DNA from: Planctomycetaceae bacterium
Lineage (GTDB): Bacteria; Planctomycetota; Planctomycetia; Pirellulales; Pirellulaceae
DNA length: 64,000 nt
Assembly: GCA_016794985.1 (NCBI GenBank)
Contig: JAEUIQ010000043.1
Coordinates: 62,001-126,000 of the forward strand
Direction: 5' to 3'
Of this stretch, positions 52,723 through 61,283 are shown in pieces. The notes beneath the pieces are model-generated. The model saw nothing but the letters and a program-made list of their open reading frames with translations, searched no databases and was not told the DNA's origin. The stretch's first letter is position 1; each line of letters opens with the position of its first letter. The translations under genes and the position numbers were made by a program.

Positions 52723-53685
52723 ATGAGCCACACAATGATTCGGATGCTGCGAAAAAACGGTTCACACCCTTTCCGATCGGCGTTTACGCTGGTGGAGTTG
52801 TTGGTTGTCATCGCGATCATTGCGGTCTTGATGGGCCTATTGATGCCCGCGGTGCAGATGGCACGGGAGGCGGCTCGGCGCGCAAGCTGCATCAACAATC
52901 AGCGGCAGCTGGGGTTGGCCATTATCAACTACCATTCGTCGAAAGATCGCTATCCGATGGGCGCCAATAGCACCAACGGATTGTCTTGGCGAGTCTTGAT
53001 TTTGCCGCAGTTGGAGCAGACCAACCTCTACGACCAATTCTCGTTTGTCGCAGGGGCGTGGAATGCGGGTCCGAATCGCGAAGGTCCAAACAAATTGGTG
53101 CACGCGATCAACAAAATTCCTGGGTTCAATTGCCCGAGTGTTCAAGATTACGTGGCCCCAAATGGCTCCAGTACGTTAGGCGACGGCCGGCGCACTTTCA
53201 CGTCGGACTATCACGGTGTGGCGGGACCCAAAGGTAATAATCCAGCGACCGGCACGGCATATCAGGTTCAAGCAACTCCTGCCGGCCAGGGAGGATTTGC
53301 CCAACAGGGCATGTTGTCGCGCAACCTCGTTATTCGATCCAAGGATGTGGGGGATGGTTTGTCCAACACCTTTGCCGTGGGTGAAGTGGCTATCAAATGG
53401 AACGGACAATGGTTGGCCAGTGATGGCGCGGACTGGGTGCGTGGTACGGGATTTGGGGGAACGTCCAATGGAATGGCGGGATGCCGGAATGTTCAGAACG
53501 CGATTGGAACTCCCTACAACGGAGTGTACAACGACATTAGTTTTGGGAGTTTGCATCCTGGAGGTTGTGTCTTTTTGCGCGGCGATGGCTCAACCGCCTT
53601 TGTCGATGTGCTGGTTGACCTAGCGGTGTATAAAGCCCAATGCAGCCGCAACGGCATGGAAGTGGCCACATCGGAGACGAATTAG
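52723..53685 (+). CDS. DUF1559 prepilin-like protein
   Basis: A 320-residue planctomycete pseudopilin of the DUF1559 (SBP_bac_10) family. It has the prepilin cleavage motif and hydrophobic helix (RSAFTLVELLVVIAIIAVLMGLLMPAVQMAREAARR), then ...NNQRQLGLAIINYHSSKDRYPMG, LSWRVLILPQLEQTNLYDQF, DGLSNTFAVGE and the C-terminal FGSLHPGGCVFLRGDGSTAFV, a His/Asp strand typical of the family. Start set at 52723; an earlier frame start (52618) would add a non-prepilin leader. It probably assembles at the cell surface. The next gene is a small partner protein often found beside it. Confidence 0.93.
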   Translation: MSHTMIRMLRKNGSHPFRSAFTLVELLVVIAIIAVLMGLLMPAVQMAREAARRASCINNQRQLGLAIINYHSSKDRYPMGANSTNGLSWRVLILPQLEQTNLYDQFSFVAGAWNAGPNREGPNKLVHAINKIPGFNCPSVQDYVAPNGSSTLGDGRRTFTSDYHGVAGPKGNNPATGTAYQVQATPAGQGGFAQQGMLSRNLVIRSKDVGDGLSNTFAVGEVAIKWNGQWLASDGADWVRGTGFGGTSNGMAGCRNVQNAIGTPYNGVYNDISFGSLHPGGCVFLRGDGSTAFVDVLVDLAVYKAQCSRNGMEVATSETN

Positions 53686-53863
53686 ACGAGGGAAGATATC
53701 TCGGTTGCCATCTCACTGGAGTGAGCGGCCCGGGGCTAGTCGCCGATGATTCCCGAAAATGCGCGAGCAGACCAACGCCTTGCCGCTTACAAACCGGGAC
53801 GGCTCGCAATCTCAAGCGTGATTGAGTCGAAGTGGCGGTATACTATTTGAGTGGACATGGTTG

Positions 53864-54334
53864 ATGGCAAGCAATTCCGATAAGAGCTTTTTGGTGCCGC
53901 TTTTGGCGGCGTTTGTACTGTTGGCCTTGATTGCCGGATATGTGTGGTTCAATTCGGGAGCGGGGCCGGAGATGCCACCGAATTCGGTCCATGTGGCTGG
54001 TGAAGTGAAGTGGCAGGGCCAACCGCTCAAATTGGGTTTGATCGTCTTTGAGCCGGATGCAACGAAGGGTGGCAAGGGCGTTCAAGGTTATGCCCAAATC
54101 ACGGAGGGCAAATTCGATACAAAAAATGAAGGAGTCGCTGCTCCAATTGGACCGTGTCTGGTGCGGATCACGGGCGGTGATGGTGTTGCGGTCGATGGCT
54201 TCGCACCCTTTGGCAAGTTGTTGTTCGACGAATATTCTCAAACGCTCGAAGTGGGTGAATCGACGAGCCCGTTGTCGATTGAAGTCAAGGCCGCACCGTA
54301 CAAAGAACCTGACCCGGAGCAAGACTTGGGATAG
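53864..54334 (+). CDS. Small membrane-anchored protein with carboxypeptidase-regulatory-like domain
   Basis: A 156-residue protein: one N-terminal membrane helix (FLVPLLAAFVLLALIAGYVWF) and a beta-sandwich domain of the planctomycete pattern VHVAGEVKWQGQPLKLGLIVFEPDA...GYAQITEGKFDT, ending in an acidic Pro-rich tail (KEPDPEQDLG). Proteins like this commonly accompany DUF1559 genes, as here 178 bases downstream. The start at 53864 is taken instead of 53822. Its last codons and stop lie in an 18-base tandem duplication (see repeat). Confidence 0.8.
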   Translation: MASNSDKSFLVPLLAAFVLLALIAGYVWFNSGAGPEMPPNSVHVAGEVKWQGQPLKLGLIVFEPDATKGGKGVQGYAQITEGKFDTKNEGVAAPIGPCLVRITGGDGVAVDGFAPFGKLLFDEYSQTLEVGESTSPLSIEVKAAPYKEPDPEQDLG

Positions 54335-54355
54335 TGGCAAGACTTGGGATAGTGG
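54320..54355 (+). repeat. 18-bp tandem duplication across a stop codon
   Basis: CAAGACTTGGGATAGTGG occurs twice in tandem (54320-54337 and 54338-54355). The TAG in the first unit is the stop of the preceding gene; a degenerate third unit (CATCTGTTGGGATCGTGA) follows. It is a recent slippage or duplication event at the 3' end. Confidence 0.9.
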
Positions 54356-54468
54356 CATCTGTTGGGATCGTGAGACGATGCCACCATGCTTGTATGTCGT
54401 GCTTGAATGTCGTACGAACGTAGGTCGCGTGTCGCGCGCCACCCAGTGGTTATCGTCCGGAATCAAAA

Positions 54469-57180
54469 ATGGTTGTCTATCAAAACAGGGCTCGGCATTC
54501 GGTCCATGATGGTTGGGACTGCAATCGAAACTTGGCACTGGCTCGTTGGTTCGCGAACGGCAAGCCGTCTCTATCGCAGCAGTTCTGGGGATATCTTCGG
54601 TTTCAAGTGTTGCTAATGCTGGGTGGTTGGTTCGCGTTGGCCAGTCTAGCGGGTACCGCAGTGGCTGAGGAAAATAGCGATTCGCCGCTGGTGGTGCGCG
54701 AATTGCCACCGCTACCAGAGCCGTTGGGAGTTGCTGCACCATTTGTTGGCTTGATCGAGGATCGCCTCTTGGTCGCTGGCGGCGCGAATTTTCCCAATGG
54801 CATGCCTTGGGATGGTGGCACGAAGCAGTGGCATACCACGGCTTACCTGGCGGATAATCCTGGCGTTGCCTGGCGTGAAGTGGGACGCTTGCCACGTCCC
54901 TTGGCATATGGTGTCAGCGTGTCATTGCCGTCGGGACTATTGTGCATTGGCGGCAGTGACGCCGATCAACATTATGCCGACGTGTTTCTCTGTCGATTGC
55001 ACGACGGTCAGTTGGGCACCGAGAATTGGCAGCCGTTGCCAATACCATTAGCGAACATGGCGGGTGCCCGGGTTGGGGATTGGATCTTGGTCATGGGCGG
55101 GAGCAGCGAGCCGGGCGAGCAAGCGGCTTCGAATCGTGTTTTCGGGCTTTCGATTTCAACTCAAGATGCTACGCCGTTAGCGACTCGACCATGGATCGAG
55201 TTGCCTGAGTTTCCCGCGGAAGCGCGGTTGCTTCCGAACTGTGCCGTGCTTGGCGATGAGTGGTACGTGTTTGGCGGGGCGGCAATCGAAGAAGTCGCTG
55301 GCCAGAAGCGACGCCGCTACCTGAATGACGCTTGGCGTTTGAAGGTGAGGTCGGCAGACATAACTGCTTCCGCTTGGCAACGTGTCAGCGATCTACCGCA
55401 GCCCCTAGTGGCTTCCCCTGGTCCTAGTCCTACTTTAGGCAGTAACCACTTCTTAGCTTTGGGCGGCGACGATGGCAGCTTGGCAAACTTTGAACCTCGT
55501 TCGCAACATCCGGGTTTTGCGTCGCGTCCATGGCTTTATCATCGAGTAACAGATACCTGGAGCCCCATTGGCGAATTGCCGGTGGTGCGTGTGACCACCG
55601 GCGCGATTCCTTGGCGCGGAGGTTGGGTGATCCCGACTGGGGAAATACGTCCCGGCGTAAGAACCCCTGAGGTGCATTTTGTAAGTTGGGAAGAGTCGCC
55701 CCCTAATTTCGGGTGGATCAACTACGCCGTCTTGGTCGCCTATTTGTTGTTGATTTTAGTAGTTGGAATCTGGGCGGCGGGAATGGCCCAATCCACCGAC
55801 GAATTTTTTCGCGCGGGACAATCGATTCCGTGGTGGGCGGCGAGTTTGAGTATCTTCGCGACCATGCTGAGCAGTATCACGTTCATGTCGATACCAGCAC
55901 AAGGATACAGTGTCGGCTGGAATTTGTTTCTGGGGACCGTCTATGTTTTGTTGACTCCCCTGATCGTACGTTACTACTTGCCCTTCTTTCGTCAATTGGA
56001 TGTGACTTCGGCCTACGAATACTTGGAACGCCGTTTCAACGTGGCAGTGCGACTGTTGGCCAGTTCCCAATTCATTCTGTTTCAACTTGGGCGCATTGCG
56101 GTCGTATTGCTCTTGCCGGCGCTCGCGCTTTCGACGGTCGCCGGGATCGATATTGTCTTTTCGATCTTGGTGGTCGGCGTTTTGTGTTTGGCCTACACCT
56201 TGTTTGGCGGAATGACGGCGGTGATCTGGACCGACGCCGCTCAGGCCGTTGTCTTGATGGTCGGAGCCACTTGGGCAGTTTGTTACTTGTTGCTGGAAAT
56301 ACCGGGCGGCGTGACCACGGTGGTGAACACGGTTCAGCAACATGGTCGGTTTTTCCAGAATGTTCCGTGGTCCTGGGATCTCACGATGGCCAGCGGTTGG
56401 TTCATCATGATTGGCAGTTTGTTTACCAACCTGTTTTCGTACACGGCCAGTCAAGACGTGGTGCAGCGTTACATTACAACGAAAGACGAACCCGCGGCGG
56501 CTCGAGCGATTTGGGGCAATGTCATTTTATCACCGTTGGCTCAGGCTATTTTCTTCGCGATTGGCAGTTGTTTGTTGGCCTACTATGTGCAGTTTCCGGC
56601 TCGGTTGAGTGTCGCTCTGGAGAACGATTCCGTGTTTCCTCAATTCATTGTTCGACAGATGCCAGCCGGCGTGGCGGGTTTGATCATTGCCGCGATTTTC
56701 GCGGCTTCGCAATCGACCATTTCCAGTAGTTTGAATAGCTTGGCCACGGCGTACACGGTTGATTTTCAGCGACGCTTCTCGCCTCAGATGAGTGAAGAAA
56801 GCGAATTGCGCGTGGCGCGGTGGGCAACTTTAGCGGCGGGTGTTCTGGGAATCGCACTTGCTATTTTCTTGGCGAAGTCTGGTGTGCCAAAATCGTTGTG
56901 GGAAACTTTCTTGACGGTGGTGGGACTGTTTAGCGGAGCCATCTCAGGCCTGTTTGTGCTGGGGATCTTTAGCCGATCCGCCAATGGGCGCGGGGCCATG
57001 GTGGGCGGATTGTTTAGCGTTGCTTTGGTGTTGATGGTCTATCTAACCAATGCCACCACGTTTTGGTTGTTCAGCGTCATTGGCGTTACCAGTTGCGTCG
57101 GGATTGGCTGGTTAGCGAGTAAGTTCTTCTCTCAAGAAAACGTTGACAAGAAGCTCACGATTTACGGGCTCCGACGCTGA
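54469..57180 (+). CDS. NanM-type mutarotase fused to a sodium:solute symporter
   Basis: A 903-residue fusion. After an N-terminal hydrophobic segment (about 42-66, VLLMLGGWFALASLAGTAVA) comes a kelch-type domain (about 75-405) of the cyclically permuted mutarotase family related to NanM: LLVAGGANFPNGMPWDGGTKQW, LLCIGGSDADQH, WILVMGGSSEP, WYVFGGAA, HFLALGGDDG. Residues about 415-903 form an SSS-family symporter with about 13 helices (YAVLVAYLLLILVVGIW, FRAGQSIPWWAASLSIFATMLSSITFMSIPAQ, TLFGGMTAVIWTDAAQA, AAIFAASQSTISSSLNS). NanM speeds anomer conversion of sialic acid in the periplasm and sialic-acid SSS carriers exist, so this looks like a self-contained sialic-acid uptake protein. An extracytoplasmic kelch part suits the outside N-terminus of SSS carriers. 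The true start may be downstream (ATG 54616). Confidence 0.88.
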   Translation: MVVYQNRARHSVHDGWDCNRNLALARWFANGKPSLSQQFWGYLRFQVLLMLGGWFALASLAGTAVAEENSDSPLVVRELPPLPEPLGVAAPFVGLIEDRLLVAGGANFPNGMPWDGGTKQWHTTAYLADNPGVAWREVGRLPRPLAYGVSVSLPSGLLCIGGSDADQHYADVFLCRLHDGQLGTENWQPLPIPLANMAGARVGDWILVMGGSSEPGEQAASNRVFGLSISTQDATPLATRPWIELPEFPAEARLLPNCAVLGDEWYVFGGAAIEEVAGQKRRRYLNDAWRLKVRSADITASAWQRVSDLPQPLVASPGPSPTLGSNHFLALGGDDGSLANFEPRSQHPGFASRPWLYHRVTDTWSPIGELPVVRVTTGAIPWRGGWVIPTGEIRPGVRTPEVHFVSWEESPPNFGWINYAVLVAYLLLILVVGIWAAGMAQSTDEFFRAGQSIPWWAASLSIFATMLSSITFMSIPAQGYSVGWNLFLGTVYVLLTPLIVRYYLPFFRQLDVTSAYEYLERRFNVAVRLLASSQFILFQLGRIAVVLLLPALALSTVAGIDIVFSILVVGVLCLAYTLFGGMTAVIWTDAAQAVVLMVGATWAVCYLLLEIPGGVTTVVNTVQQHGRFFQNVPWSWDLTMASGWFIMIGSLFTNLFSYTASQDVVQRYITTKDEPAAARAIWGNVILSPLAQAIFFAIGSCLLAYYVQFPARLSVALENDSVFPQFIVRQMPAGVAGLIIAAIFAASQSTISSSLNSLATAYTVDFQRRFSPQMSEESELRVARWATLAAGVLGIALAIFLAKSGVPKSLWETFLTVVGLFSGAISGLFVLGIFSRSANGRGAMVGGLFSVALVLMVYLTNATTFWLFSVIGVTSCVGIGWLASKFFSQENVDKKLTIYGLRR

Positions 57181-57547
57181 ATAAGATTGTTGGGCACAAA
57201 GCACGGCGCGACCGTACATCGACGACTCGAGACTCGGAAGCGAGTGCCCTCGGTCGCTGGCTTTGGCAGAGCCGGAGAGGCATCACCAAGAAAGTCGCCA
57301 AAAATTACCGAGGGTCGACCGACAAAGTCTCCGTGGTAAACACGTCTGATCGACACGGCGAGGATTCAGGCATTCACAGCCGGGCGTTCTGCCGATCATT
57401 CAGAAACTCGCTCTGGCTCCTGGCGGACTTTTTGCCCGTGATTTCGAGCGAGTTGTCATCAAGCGATATCCTGCAAACCGGAGCAATAGCCAGAAGGCCC
57501 CGCCGACAATTCGGAGAGGCAGACCACTTCCCCGCGGTTCAGGGCCA
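57181..57547. other. 367-base gap between convergent genes
   Basis: No gene supported. A weak 8-bp inverted repeat (CCCTCGGT 57247-57254 with ACCGAGGG 57307-57314) is all I see; no clear terminator for either neighbouring transcript. Confidence 0.5.
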
Positions 57548-58894
57548 TTAGCCCACTTTCGGTACCTTGACGGGCTTGTCGTCTGGTTTTACCGACTCAG
57601 AGACCGTCGGGGGAAAACCGTTCAATTGACGCCATAATTCGAACCACAGTGGAACTTGGCCCAACATCACCCAACCATTCGCACGCACGCCTTGCCGCAG
57701 GTAAACGCCTGGCGGCCAGGGCTCCTCTTCCGTCGGGCGGACCAAGACTCGGAATTCCCCTAAGCCGTTATCGGTTGCATCGATCGCGGCAACGACCCCG
57801 CCAAATGAACCGATCGCAATCGATGGCCAACCAACAAACTGGACAGCTGGCCAGCCTTCGAATTGCAAGCGGACTTCAGCGCCAACACTGATCAGGGGCA
57901 AGTCGTTGCCCGAAACATAAAGTTCGACCGCGTGTTGGGTTGTATCCGGCACGATCGTGAACAATTCGTCGCCTTTCTTGATTTGCTGTCCCTGCTCAAA
58001 GACGGGCAAACGAAAGATTGTGCCATCCTGGGGCGCTGTCACGGACATCCGATTCAATTCGTCCTGCTTGATCTTGATGTCCAGTAACTCCTTCTCGATG
58101 GTGGCTAATTCGCCCAGAGCCTTTTGAACTTTAGCTTCTGCGTCATCGACTTTGATTTGGGCTTCCAGTCGCTTCTGTTCGCGTTCCTTTTCCTTTGCGG
58201 TTACTTCGTTCCTGGCGGCTTCGACATCTTTATCCACGGCTTGCCGCAACGCAGAAGCGGATTCGTAATCGGCGCGAATCTTTTCGAAGTCTTTATCAGA
58301 GGTGAGGCCGCGTTCCAATAGATTCGTTCGCCGATCCAGGTCAAGTTTCGCTTGCAGTTCTTTGGCGACATACGCTGCCACTTCTTGTTGCTTCGCTTTC
58401 AGTTTGTTTTCCGCTCCCAGTACGATTTGATCGGCAGCCTCCACCGCATATGTCCGCGCCAACTCGAAGGCCTTCTTCTGATCTTGGAAGGCGGTCACGC
58501 CTTTTCGCGCGTACTCGAGTTTGAACCCTAATTGCTCGCTCTGCGACTCGAGTTGCTGTTTCAGTCCTGCGGCCAAGGGCTCGATCGATAGAATAAAATC
58601 TCCGGCCTTGACCGTTGAGCCTTCAATCAAGCCCGGGGCAATTCTTCCCACGACGCCTTCGACCTGAGCGGTCACCGTCTGTTGACGCTGCTGTGGAACG
58701 AACGCGACCACCCGTCCGCTGGTTCGCGACACTTGTTGCCAAGGCAAAAACACCAAGGCGACGACCGAGAGCATCATGCACCACCACAATGTCTTCGCCA
58801 CTCGTTTGGCCCACAACGAGGATTGGACCAAATTCAATACTGGCAACGGCTTGGGCTTTGTTCGCGTGTAAGTGCCTGAAACTGTTCCGCCCAT
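57548..58894 (-). CDS. HlyD-family periplasmic adaptor (membrane fusion protein)
   Basis: A 448-residue HlyD-type adaptor: cytoplasmic N-terminus, a membrane helix (LWWCMMLSVVALVFLPW), a first lipoyl half (TVTAQVEGVVGRIAPGLIEGSTVKAGDFILSIEP), a long coiled-coil hairpin (about 125-270: LKQQLESQSEQLGFKLEYARK ... EREQKRLEAQIKVDDAEAKVQ), the second lipoyl half (SVTAPQDGTIFRLPVFEQGQQIKKGDELFTIVPD) and a beta-barrel end (VELYVSGNDLPLISVGAEVRLQFEGWP). Such proteins connect an inner-membrane ABC exporter with an outer-membrane channel. It directly follows the ABC exporter gene by 3 bases. No TolC-like gene is near. Confidence 0.92.
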   Translation of the reverse strand: MGGTVSGTYTRTKPKPLPVLNLVQSSLWAKRVAKTLWWCMMLSVVALVFLPWQQVSRTSGRVVAFVPQQRQQTVTAQVEGVVGRIAPGLIEGSTVKAGDFILSIEPLAAGLKQQLESQSEQLGFKLEYARKGVTAFQDQKKAFELARTYAVEAADQIVLGAENKLKAKQQEVAAYVAKELQAKLDLDRRTNLLERGLTSDKDFEKIRADYESASALRQAVDKDVEAARNEVTAKEKEREQKRLEAQIKVDDAEAKVQKALGELATIEKELLDIKIKQDELNRMSVTAPQDGTIFRLPVFEQGQQIKKGDELFTIVPDTTQHAVELYVSGNDLPLISVGAEVRLQFEGWPAVQFVGWPSIAIGSFGGVVAAIDATDNGLGEFRVLVRPTEEEPWPPGVYLRQGVRANGWVMLGQVPLWFELWRQLNGFPPTVSESVKPDDKPVKVPKVG

Positions 58895-58897
58895 GGT

Positions 58898-61030
58898 TCA
58901 GCGTTCCTCCCACTTTCGGGACTCGGTATCTGGCGAATGGGTCTCACGCCGGTCCAAGTCCACCATTTGATCACAAGCGGCGATCACGGCCTGGCGACCG
59001 GTCGCGACAATCGTGGTCCAAGACGCCGAACGGCCGGTCAACTGCTCCATCAAGCTCGGGAGTACGGCGTCGGACAATCGATCCAACGTCCCATCAATCA
59101 ACAATAGTTTAGGCCTCTCGACGATGGCACGTGCCAGCATCAATCGCAGGCATTGAGATTCCGACAACGGTTGGCCTAAACATTCCAATTCCGTATCGAT
59201 ACCCTGCGGTAGTTTTTCGACATCAGCCAGCAAGCCAACGTTTTCGAGTGCTTTACGCACGTCGGCCGAACGCACGTTCGCGCGGTCCAAATGAACGTTT
59301 TCAGCTATGGAACCTTTGACAATTTCCACGCCAGCGCAATAGCCGATCTCACGTTCGATCAGTGAGAAATTCAACTCGTGTGTGCCGATCCCTGCAAACC
59401 GAATCTGGCCCGAGTTCGGCATTCGCAGTCCGATCATCATCTGCAAGAGCGTGGTTTTTCCGCTTCCCTCTCCGCCGACGATCGCCAGCGAATCGCCTGA
59501 GCCCACTCGGAAATCCGGAAAACTTAACTCGCGGTTTTCAAAACTGTAGGTGACGGCTTCCGCTTGAACTTCGCCCAAACGCGCCAGTTCAATTGGCGGA
59601 TAGAAGCCGTCCTCCGAAATCGGGAGTTCCAAGAGTTGCCGCAGTTTGTCCGAAGAGGCCATCGTGTCGTAGTAAAGCTCAATGTGCTTACCGAATTTCG
59701 CGACCGACCCTAAGATGCCCGTCACAATCAACTCGGCCGCAACCAATTGCCCCAATGTCAAACCACCCTGAATGACCAGCCAACCGCCCAACGCCAATAG
59801 GGCGGTCGCGGCAACAGCCTGAATTCCCAGGGTCGATACAACCTGACGTAACAAGATGCGGAAGTGTGCGATGCGAGCCGTAATGTAGCTCTGCGCGTAT
59901 TCGTCCGCTCGGTGTTCCGCCAAGTTACTTCCGGCGTTCCGTCGAAAGGCGTTCGGCGATCTCACGATTTCTTCCAACCAGGCGGCGGTTTTGTACTTGT
60001 ACTTCGATTCCACGATGGCCGTTTGCACTGCCCCGCGTCCTACAAAGTACAGATAAAAAGTTAGGAAGAACAGCAGCACCAAGTCGTAACCCAGCAACGC
60101 CGGGTGATAAAACGCCAGCACCGCCATGCCGATGACAACTTGCAATGTGACGTTGATGCCATCGAGCAAGAACACGGAAACCGCTTTTTGCACATTGATC
60201 ACATCAAAGAAGCGATTGACCAATTCGGGAACATAATTCTGATCGTGAACCGATGATTTCAGCCGCGGCAATCGGTAAGTCAGGTCGGAAACCACTCGCA
60301 CAAACAATCGACGCTGAATGATTTCCACGACCCAGGTACTGGTGGCGATCAGTGCGGCTCGAAAGCCCAACAAAACGAACAGGATCAGCGACAGTACCAA
60401 CACCGGCTGAAAGTAGCGTCCAAACGCAACCGTGTTGACGAGCGCTTCAACCGTGATGGGAGTCGCCAACGCCAACACCGACACCGCCAACGCGAACAGC
60501 AGCAGCACCTTGAAGTCGGGCCGCTCGTGTTTCAAGAACCGCCACAACCACCACAGTGGGAAGTGGCCAGCCATTGAAGTTGGGGCTATGTTCGCGACCT
60601 TCTGTGCTACTTGGATCGTTAGACGCTGGTCTGGGTCGCGTTCGAAGTTGCTGAACTCAGGACCAAGTTCGCCCGACTTCAGCCATCTGGCTCGCCCAAA
60701 TTGGTAGCCATCGACCAAATACTTGCCGTTGGAATACTTTTGCAAAACGACCGGTACGGAACCGTCCGGCAAGGAACGGAAAAAAATTACCGGGAAACCT
60801 TCCGCCAATAGGGACCGCAATTCTTGGCGGGTCACTTGAAGTTGGCTGACCCGGAACCCAAAGTGCCGAGCGATGGGTCCCAAATTTTCGCTGAGGGAAT
60901 CGGAAGCGTTCGTAGCTTCAATTTCGACAGACAAGTGTCGCAGCCGCTGCAAGTCGAGCGTCGACTCGAAGTGGCGGGCAATCGACCGCACGGCCCAAAC
61001 TAGATGTTCGCTGTTTTCAGAAATTGGCAT
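58898..61030 (-). CDS. ABC exporter with C39-like N-terminal domain and degenerate ATPase
   Basis: A 710-residue half-transporter of the type I secretion kind, paired with the HlyD adaptor. Residues about 15-150 look like a C39-like domain without catalytic Cys (LGPIARHFGFRVSQLQVTRQELRSLLAEGFPVIFF). Residues about 172-450 form the membrane domain. The nucleotide-binding domain keeps a Walker A (GGEGSGKTT, 519-527) but is altered elsewhere: Q-loop Gln is Ala566 by alignment, the signature is LSESQ instead of LSGGQ (622-626), the catalytic Glu after Walker B is Gly647 (LLLIDG), and the H-loop His is Gly678 (VATGRQ). ATP hydrolysis seems doubtful. A longer start at 61204 adds 58 residues of poor fit. 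Confidence 0.88.
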   Translation of the reverse strand: MPISENSEHLVWAVRSIARHFESTLDLQRLRHLSVEIEATNASDSLSENLGPIARHFGFRVSQLQVTRQELRSLLAEGFPVIFFRSLPDGSVPVVLQKYSNGKYLVDGYQFGRARWLKSGELGPEFSNFERDPDQRLTIQVAQKVANIAPTSMAGHFPLWWLWRFLKHERPDFKVLLLFALAVSVLALATPITVEALVNTVAFGRYFQPVLVLSLILFVLLGFRAALIATSTWVVEIIQRRLFVRVVSDLTYRLPRLKSSVHDQNYVPELVNRFFDVINVQKAVSVFLLDGINVTLQVVIGMAVLAFYHPALLGYDLVLLFFLTFYLYFVGRGAVQTAIVESKYKYKTAAWLEEIVRSPNAFRRNAGSNLAEHRADEYAQSYITARIAHFRILLRQVVSTLGIQAVAATALLALGGWLVIQGGLTLGQLVAAELIVTGILGSVAKFGKHIELYYDTMASSDKLRQLLELPISEDGFYPPIELARLGEVQAEAVTYSFENRELSFPDFRVGSGDSLAIVGGEGSGKTTLLQMMIGLRMPNSGQIRFAGIGTHELNFSLIEREIGYCAGVEIVKGSIAENVHLDRANVRSADVRKALENVGLLADVEKLPQGIDTELECLGQPLSESQCLRLMLARAIVERPKLLLIDGTLDRLSDAVLPSLMEQLTGRSASWTTIVATGRQAVIAACDQMVDLDRRETHSPDTESRKWEER

Positions 61031-61224
61031 CGCGACTCGAGAATTCAGGCGGAGGGAACTTGGCGATCTATTGGACTCTTTCAAGCCGTTTGTCCGACCA
61101 AGCGCTGACCGGTCATTTGGGACCGGGCGCCTGGCCGGTTCGCTGGGCTTTAGATCGCCTTCCCGTAACCGCATATTCTGGCTTCTGAAAACCACAATGG
61201 CCACTCGAAAATAGGCTTGTCTGT

Positions 61225-61243
61225 ATATAGAAAATACCTATAT
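61225..61243. promoter_or_regulatory. LysR-type operator candidate
   Basis: ATATAG (61225-61230) and CTATAT (61238-61243) form an inverted repeat with a 7-base centre, the size and shape of LysR-type (T-N11-A) boxes. It lies 41 bases before the LysR-family ATG and upstream of the divergent ABC exporter, a usual place for a LysR regulator to act on both. Confidence 0.5.
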
Positions 61244-61283
61244 TCAACGGCAAGATAGGTACCGCCCAGCCGGAAAGGCTCCC

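Noticed and set aside
53843..54907. 354-codon minus-strand ORF across two plus genes
   Set aside because: It runs across two supported genes and the space between them, and has no family pattern.
55713..56729. 338-codon ORF inside the symporter part in another frame
   Set aside because: The symporter frame gives consistent membrane helices; this frame is a shadow.
57247..57314. 8-bp inverted repeat as terminator between convergent genes
   Set aside because: The 52-base spacing and absence of a T tract make it a weak candidate.
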